A DNA stretch of 64,000 nt from Siphonodentalium dalli (Eukaryota; Mollusca; Scaphopoda; Gadilida; Siphonodentaliidae): assembly GCA_032622095.1 (NCBI GenBank), contig CP136063.1, positions 39,530,106 to 39,594,105 on the forward strand, in the 5' to 3' direction. The notes below the pieces were generated by a model. That model did no database searches and was not told the origin of the DNA. It saw nothing but the letters and a program-made list of their open reading frames with translations. This document shows, piece by piece, positions 59,651 through 64,000 of this stretch (positions within the stretch are counted from its first letter, which is position 1; each line of letters begins with the position of its first letter). Position numbers and translations under genes: made by a program.

Positions 59651-60002
59651 AATGTGAATTTGGCCTCCCATAGTAAGCCATGTTTTTCCACTATTTCCCT
59701 GCTTGTCAGTTATCCAAATAGTATTCGTTGTCTGTCTGCATCATCCCAGTTATTGATTGTAAAGCACCGTCGTTTTTAATAGCCCTAGTATTCTATGTTG
59801 TGCCATTACGTTTGCTGTTCTCTCTGCTAACTGCCATTATGCATCTATATATAAATTCACCCTCTGGGGACTTCACTCTGCAAATCCCCTTTGCTCTCTT
59901 ACTCCCAGCCTGTCGTTCCATACTATTTTTATGGAATTTGATATCATATTAGGCTTGTATGGGTCATGGAGTCCATCAATTTGAGATTCTTTGACTACCC
60001 AA

Positions 60003-60395
60003 TCACAATTGCTGCTGTTTCGTCTGTATTTCATGTGCTGGAATGGTTTGAGAGCCCATGAAATGGTTCAGTTGTGCCTGCGATAGATGGTTTACAGCAG
60101 ACACATGGGTCGGTAATGGATTATGCAGACCGGGTGATTTATTGGTTGAAGGTCGAAATAGGGTGGCACCTGCCAACCCTGGCCAATGCAGATTTTCGTC
60201 ATTGCTCGGTGTTACCCTGCCGAAACTGTCGTTGTTTTTGGAATAGTCTTGGTACATCCTCGCAGTTTGTGGTTGGCCCACCGGACCAGCTTCTGAAGTC
60301 GCCCAATGCGATCGTCCTTTCGTGCTGGACTGCTCGTCTCGCGGTCAAACAAAGCCTCGCTTATCTCAACGAGATCACTCATCATTCTCCTTCTT
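60003..60395 (-). pseudogene. Candidate exon or decayed coding sequence, unidentified
   Basis: On the minus strand, a first frame starts MMSDLVEISEALFD at about 60392, runs to RLQKLVRWANHKLRG and stops. A second frame overlaps and continues VGQPQTARMYQDYSKNNDSF to HEIQTKQQQL and a stop at 60003. Both look protein-like (low-complexity polar, Gln/Asn/Pro-rich in the second), which suggests one coding sequence broken by a frameshift or two exons. It may be the continuation of the zinc-finger exon at 60728-61172, on the other side of the hairpin element. No family identified. Confidence 0.35.
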
Positions 60396-60410
60396 TGGGT
60401 TTTACAGTTA

Positions 60411-60727
60411 TACCCTGTGCCAATGCATTCTCTTATATATGCGAGTCGACCATAGGTCGCCTCGCATATATAAGAGAATGCATTGGCCTAAAAAAAATCT
60501 TTTTTAACACTTTTTACCATTTTTTTCTTACATTCTTTACCAATTTTATAAATTTTTTCTTACATTTTTTAACAATTTTTATAATATTTTTCTACATTCT
60601 TTGACAATTTTATCATTTTTAATATGTGTTAAGCCAATGCATTCTCTTATATATGCGAGGCGACCTATGGTCGACTCGCATATATAAGAGAATGCATTGG
60701 CACAGGGCCGTTCTGTTGTGTAAAGGG
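60411..60727. mobile_element. Second copy of the hairpin-pair TTAA element
   Basis: Two hairpins (60419-60487 and 60633-60701) match those at 49449-49664. The right end GTGTAAAGGG abuts TTAA (60728-60731), as in the first copy. The left end stops resembling copy 1 after TTACAGTTATACCCTGTGCC, and no left CCCTTTAC is found, so the copy is truncated or rearranged. The spacer is longer than in copy 1 because a TTCTTACATTCTTTA-type unit is repeated. Confidence 0.8.
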
Positions 60728-61172
60728 TTAACACCCAAGGTAAGAGTCACACCTCTTGCTGTCTGTCTTAACTTCGTCTTCTTCCACCCACCAGCGGGTG
60801 GGTAAATGGGAACAGAACATGTGCCGTCGGAAAGGCTTCGGGTTGAAATTACACTCAATCACAGGACACTTTGAGTCTAGATTTTCTGACGACGCTGGGT
60901 GAAGCATAACCTGGGGGTTAAATGCCACTCTCCTTTCCCTTTGTTCTGAAGAAGATCTTTCTCGAGGCTTTGGTGATTACTGTCTTCGCGGCATTGAGGA
61001 TGATGTACGAGTTTCCGTCTTCTGACTGAACCTGCCTTCCCTTAATCGATGTGTTGATGAGGGTCTTTGAGCTTCCGTCTGCTGACTGAAACTCCATCCC
61101 CTGATTCGTGGTTCTGATGGTTTTCGAGCTTCTGTCTGCTGACTCAACCTCTTTTCCTTTGTACTCGGATTT
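60728..61172 (-). pseudogene. Exon-like sequence: 20-residue repeats plus a C2H2-type finger
   Basis: The minus strand has a strong acceptor at about 61172 (TTCTTATTTTCCAG then GAAATCC). The frame reads three repeats of about 20 residues with cores RLSQQTEARKPS, SFSQQTEAQRPS and RFSQKTETRTSS. It then meets a TAA in MPRRQ*SPKP, at the position where a fourth degenerate repeat would be, and continues in the same frame to CPVIECNFNPKPFRRHMFCSH and LPTRWW. The latter has the C-x4-C-x9-H-x4-H spacing of an atypical C2H2 finger. The frame ends at DSYLGC* directly at the TTAA border of the hairpin element. The single in-frame stop could mark a pseudogene, a sequencing error or an unrecognised intron. 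The family is not identified. Confidence 0.5.
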
Positions 61173-61286
61173 CCTGGAAAATAAGAATATCGTTTCACAT
61201 CGAGATTTTGTTTTTCAACAACATTAGCATATGTTTGTTAAGTCTTTTGAAGCTGAGTTTATTATGTGGCCCTTCATAGTGGGGCA

Positions 61287-61340
61287 TTCTAATGGCTGGC
61301 CGACCTGGCTGCATTCTAATGGCTGGCCGACCTGGCTATT
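61287..61340. repeat. 27-bp direct duplication
   Basis: CATTCTAATGGCTGGCCGAC, continuing CTGGCT, occurs twice in tandem. Confidence 0.88.
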
Positions 61341-61544
61341 TTTTGTAAGATGAATAGGGTCTGAGTGGCATAAACGACTTTCTTGTAACATCAGTCTGGG
61401 TCATTTTCATTTACTCAATTTATTCATTTATTCAAACTTCTTCAGAAATCACTTGAGTTCTCTCGAATTACACAATTGTTTTTAAATAATTGTTTTCCCT
61501 GCAATACTGAATTCATCTCATTTTTCTTTATCGTTATATTGGCC

Positions 61545-62408
61545 AATGGAGCTTTCCACAGAGGCCACACCCACAGCGGTAGTCCCGCCCACTGGTAAAA
61601 ATACTTTATCCACATAAATATTGTCTGTTACCTGAGATCGACTTAGATTATTTTTTTTTTTTTTAGACTTTGATCTGCTGTTGAACAAAAACCAAATAAT
61701 AATTTGTTTTTTAAATTAAAAACAAATTTAAAATTTTAAAATTAAAAGTTTTCAATTAATTTTTTTTATTTCCTTTTTAGATTTTTGGATTGAATCTTTA
61801 AATTTTTTAATTAAATTTGTTTTTAATTTAATTAAAAAAAATTCTTTTTAGATTTTTAAATTGAAACTTCTTGCTAAAAATTCAAAAAACAAATTTAAAT
61901 TTTTTATTTGTTTAAAAAATTTAATTTAAAATATAAATTCGTTATAACATCTGCCGTGGTACCCCGAGGCACCACACCAAATTTGGTTAAAATCGATCAA
62001 GGGCTCAGGAAGAAAAATTGCATACAGACCAGAACAGACAGACAGATCACTGAAATCTAATATATCTAAACCAGAGAACATACATTCGTTTTGCCATTAA
62101 ATGTGAAAATTAGGACAAGTGTCATGCTAAACGAAAAACACTGTTATAATGACGGATAAATTTATAACATCATGCCGCAAATATAAATCTCAGTATATTA
62201 TGATTTGACAACAAAAACGTTGTTTGAATATAGCCAATTTAACACTGAATGTATGCATGGATATCAAAAATAGGGTGAAGAAAGATGGCGTCGAAAAAAA
62301 TCTCCGCAGCCAGCGGCCGGCTCGGCACCTGATTGGTCGAATATATTCTAATAAATTGCCATTGGGCGGGACTACGCTGTGGGCGTGGCCTCTGTGGAAA
62401 GCTCCATT
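61545..62408. mobile_element. TIR element, 864 bp
   Basis: Left AATGGAGCTTTCCACAGAGG and right, in reverse complement, the same 20 bases. Both continue CCAC(A/G)CCCACAGCG and GTAGTCCCGCCCA for about 45 bp. The interior is an AT-rich low-complexity block (61650-61940), then a stretch ending ACAGACAGACAGA (about 61950-62050) that resembles the tail of a dispersed retroelement. No target duplication is evident. Confidence 0.82.
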
Positions 62409-63502
62409 AAAGATGAGTTGAAGTTTGTAACACTTCTTGAGGGATTATTTCATCAATTGCTTTAACAACAAAACTATAAATGTTCATCAATGTGCCTAAA
62501 TTTCCTCTCTGTTGTGTTATTAATGAGGAATAGTGGGTTTCTACGCTCAACAATGGGCTCTTATAATGAACTCTATAATGATTCTGATGTGAATGCACCG
62601 GCCCAATTAGAATGAACCAGTGATTATAATGGGCACACTCTATAATAATTGTAATGTGAATGCACTGGCCCAATTAGAAATGAACCAGTGATTATTCATG
62701 TAGTCCAGAAATTGGGTGTTAATTTGGTCATCTACCACTTCATTTGATATTTCAAGTAGAATAAACTCCTGTATGCCATGTTGTCTCTCACTTTGAAATT
62801 CCGTGCCCTCATTATTCCCTTCATCGCAATTTCTACAGGACTTGGACATATTTGTAATTTCTCTGTCTCCATGATATAAATTCTCCTAGAGAAGCACTGC
62901 ACTGTTAAAATGTGATCTTCTTCACATTCCTGATTGCAAATACTGATAGCTGAGACTCTACCAGGGTTATTTCCATCTTATAAGGTTATTATGCTTGTTT
63001 TGAATCTGCATGCCACATCAAAGCCAATGACATACTCGTTTTTTTCTTCAAATCAAGTATAACACTCCCAGGTCATTTGACGTGAGATTAATCTTCTTGA
63101 GTATGGTTTAACAACATATTTAATTGCATGATAAATGAGTAACAAGAGTTTGTATATATATCTGGCTGACAGGCCAGCCACCGAAGATCACATCGTGGCT
63201 TCTGTGTCGACACCCCAGTTAGGGGTCTCACATCTTGCTTTCTGGTGTGTCTTAATTATATTTTGAATTTTGTACTGGCAGCTTTTCATTGGTCACAAGA
63301 TTAACCTTCACTAAGCCGAGTATATGATAATAATAATGGAAGCTACCATATCCAAAGTGTTACATAAGACATGCCTTGTAATCTGAAAGAACTATATAAT
63401 AATTTCTATCATTTGATAAATCTGCCCTTTGATATAGTAAAACATTTTGTGGGTACCTTTCAAGAAGTAATTTTGTGAGGATCCAGTCAGATTGAAAGTG
63501 TT
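62409..63502. other. Intergenic with one diverged duplication
   Basis: Bases 62562-62629 and 62635-62700 are two copies of a unit containing GTGAATGCACTGGCCCAATT and GAACCAGTGATTAT. No gene seen. Confidence 0.5.
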
Positions 63503-64000
63503 CCTCAAGAATCACTCAACCCTATCAAATTCCTGAAGAATCACTCGACCCTATAAAATTCCTGAAGAATCACTCGACTCTATAAAATTCCTGAAGAATC
63601 ACTCGACCCTATAAAATTCCTGAAGAATCACTCGACCCTATCAAATTCCCGAAGAATCACTCGACCCTATAAAATTCCTGAAGAATCACTCGACCCTATA
63701 AAATTCCTGAAGAATCACTCGACCCTATAAAATTCCTGAAGAATCACTCGACCCTATAAAATTCCTGAAGAATCACTCAACCCTATCAAATTCCTGAAGA
63801 ATCACTCGACCCTATCAAATTCCTGAATAATCACTCGACCCTATCAAATTCCTGAAGAATCACTCGACCCTATCAAATTCCCGAAGAATCATTCGACCCT
63901 ATAAAATTCCTGAAGAATCACTCGACCCTATCAAATTCCTGAAGAATCACTCGACCCTATCAAATTCCCGAAGAATCATTCGACCCTATCAAATTCCTGA
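63503..64000. repeat. 29-bp minisatellite, at least 17 copies
   Basis: Unit CCTGAAGAATCACTCGACCC plus TATAAAATT (or TATCAAATT). Copies are contiguous and differ by one or two bases. The array runs off the right edge. There are no unique spacers, so it is not CRISPR. Confidence 0.97.

Noticed and set aside
1-64000. tRNA, rRNA or snRNA genes
   Set aside because: I looked for A/B-box pairs and conserved rRNA words and saw none convincing; a covariance-model scan would be needed to exclude them.

Overview
The window is eukaryotic, repeat-rich, intergenic-looking DNA from an animal. There are no operons, no long open frames and no rRNA or tRNA genes that I can recognise. The repeated TACATGTA words, the many short non-autonomous DNA transposons and the 156-164 bp tandem units ending in AGCTCAAC suggest a marine invertebrate, most likely a lophotrochozoan and perhaps a bivalve mollusc. 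That assignment is inference.

Layout. 1-766: end of a tandem-unit mobile element. 1333-5410: a foldback element flanked by TTAA, split by a 2.08 kb hAT (8-bp target duplication) and a 1.0 kb Mutator-like element (9-bp duplication). 5478-6212: a hAT remnant keeping a BED zinc finger. 6950-10055: a second copy of the foldback family with another hAT inside. 10640-12142: a further hAT. 13181-13520: a decayed run of four C2H2 zinc fingers. 14612-16199: a foldback and a hAT-like element. 16289-19185: the full tandem-unit element. 20493-20633: a perfect 68-bp palindrome. 21468-32638: a cluster of TIR elements with subterminal arrays, carrying a nearly identical 4745-bp tandem duplication. 33131-38700: MITEs and AT-rich sequence. 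38864-40076: a hAT with an exact 8-bp duplication. 40164-40737: a 41-bp minisatellite. 41516-43265: a 55-bp C tract and repeated GCGCTTAAGCGC motifs. 44757-49360: five tandemly copied thrombospondin type-1 (TSP1) modules on the minus strand, one open and four damaged, with a THAP remnant and several MITEs. 49423-49813: a TTAA element built of two hairpins. 49923-52245: a DDE transposase pseudogene split by an inverted tandem-unit element. 53025-54825: two copies of one MITE. 55312-56046: the best protein-coding candidate, an intronless 244-residue single-pass membrane protein with a TATA box. 56745-59650: MITEs and diverged repeats. 60003-61172: candidate exons of a zinc-finger protein with a hairpin element nearby. 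61545-62408: a TIR element. 63503-64000: a 29-bp minisatellite running off the window.

How it works together: the genes do not form a pathway. The region is a record of successive transposon insertions, with nesting and target duplications giving a relative order. The host-gene signals are the 244-residue membrane protein, the TSP1 modules and the zinc-finger exons. I found no convincing evidence for a new molecular system. The most unusual objects are the subterminal-array TIR cluster, the hairpin-pair element with its paralogous empty site, and the perfect palindrome.
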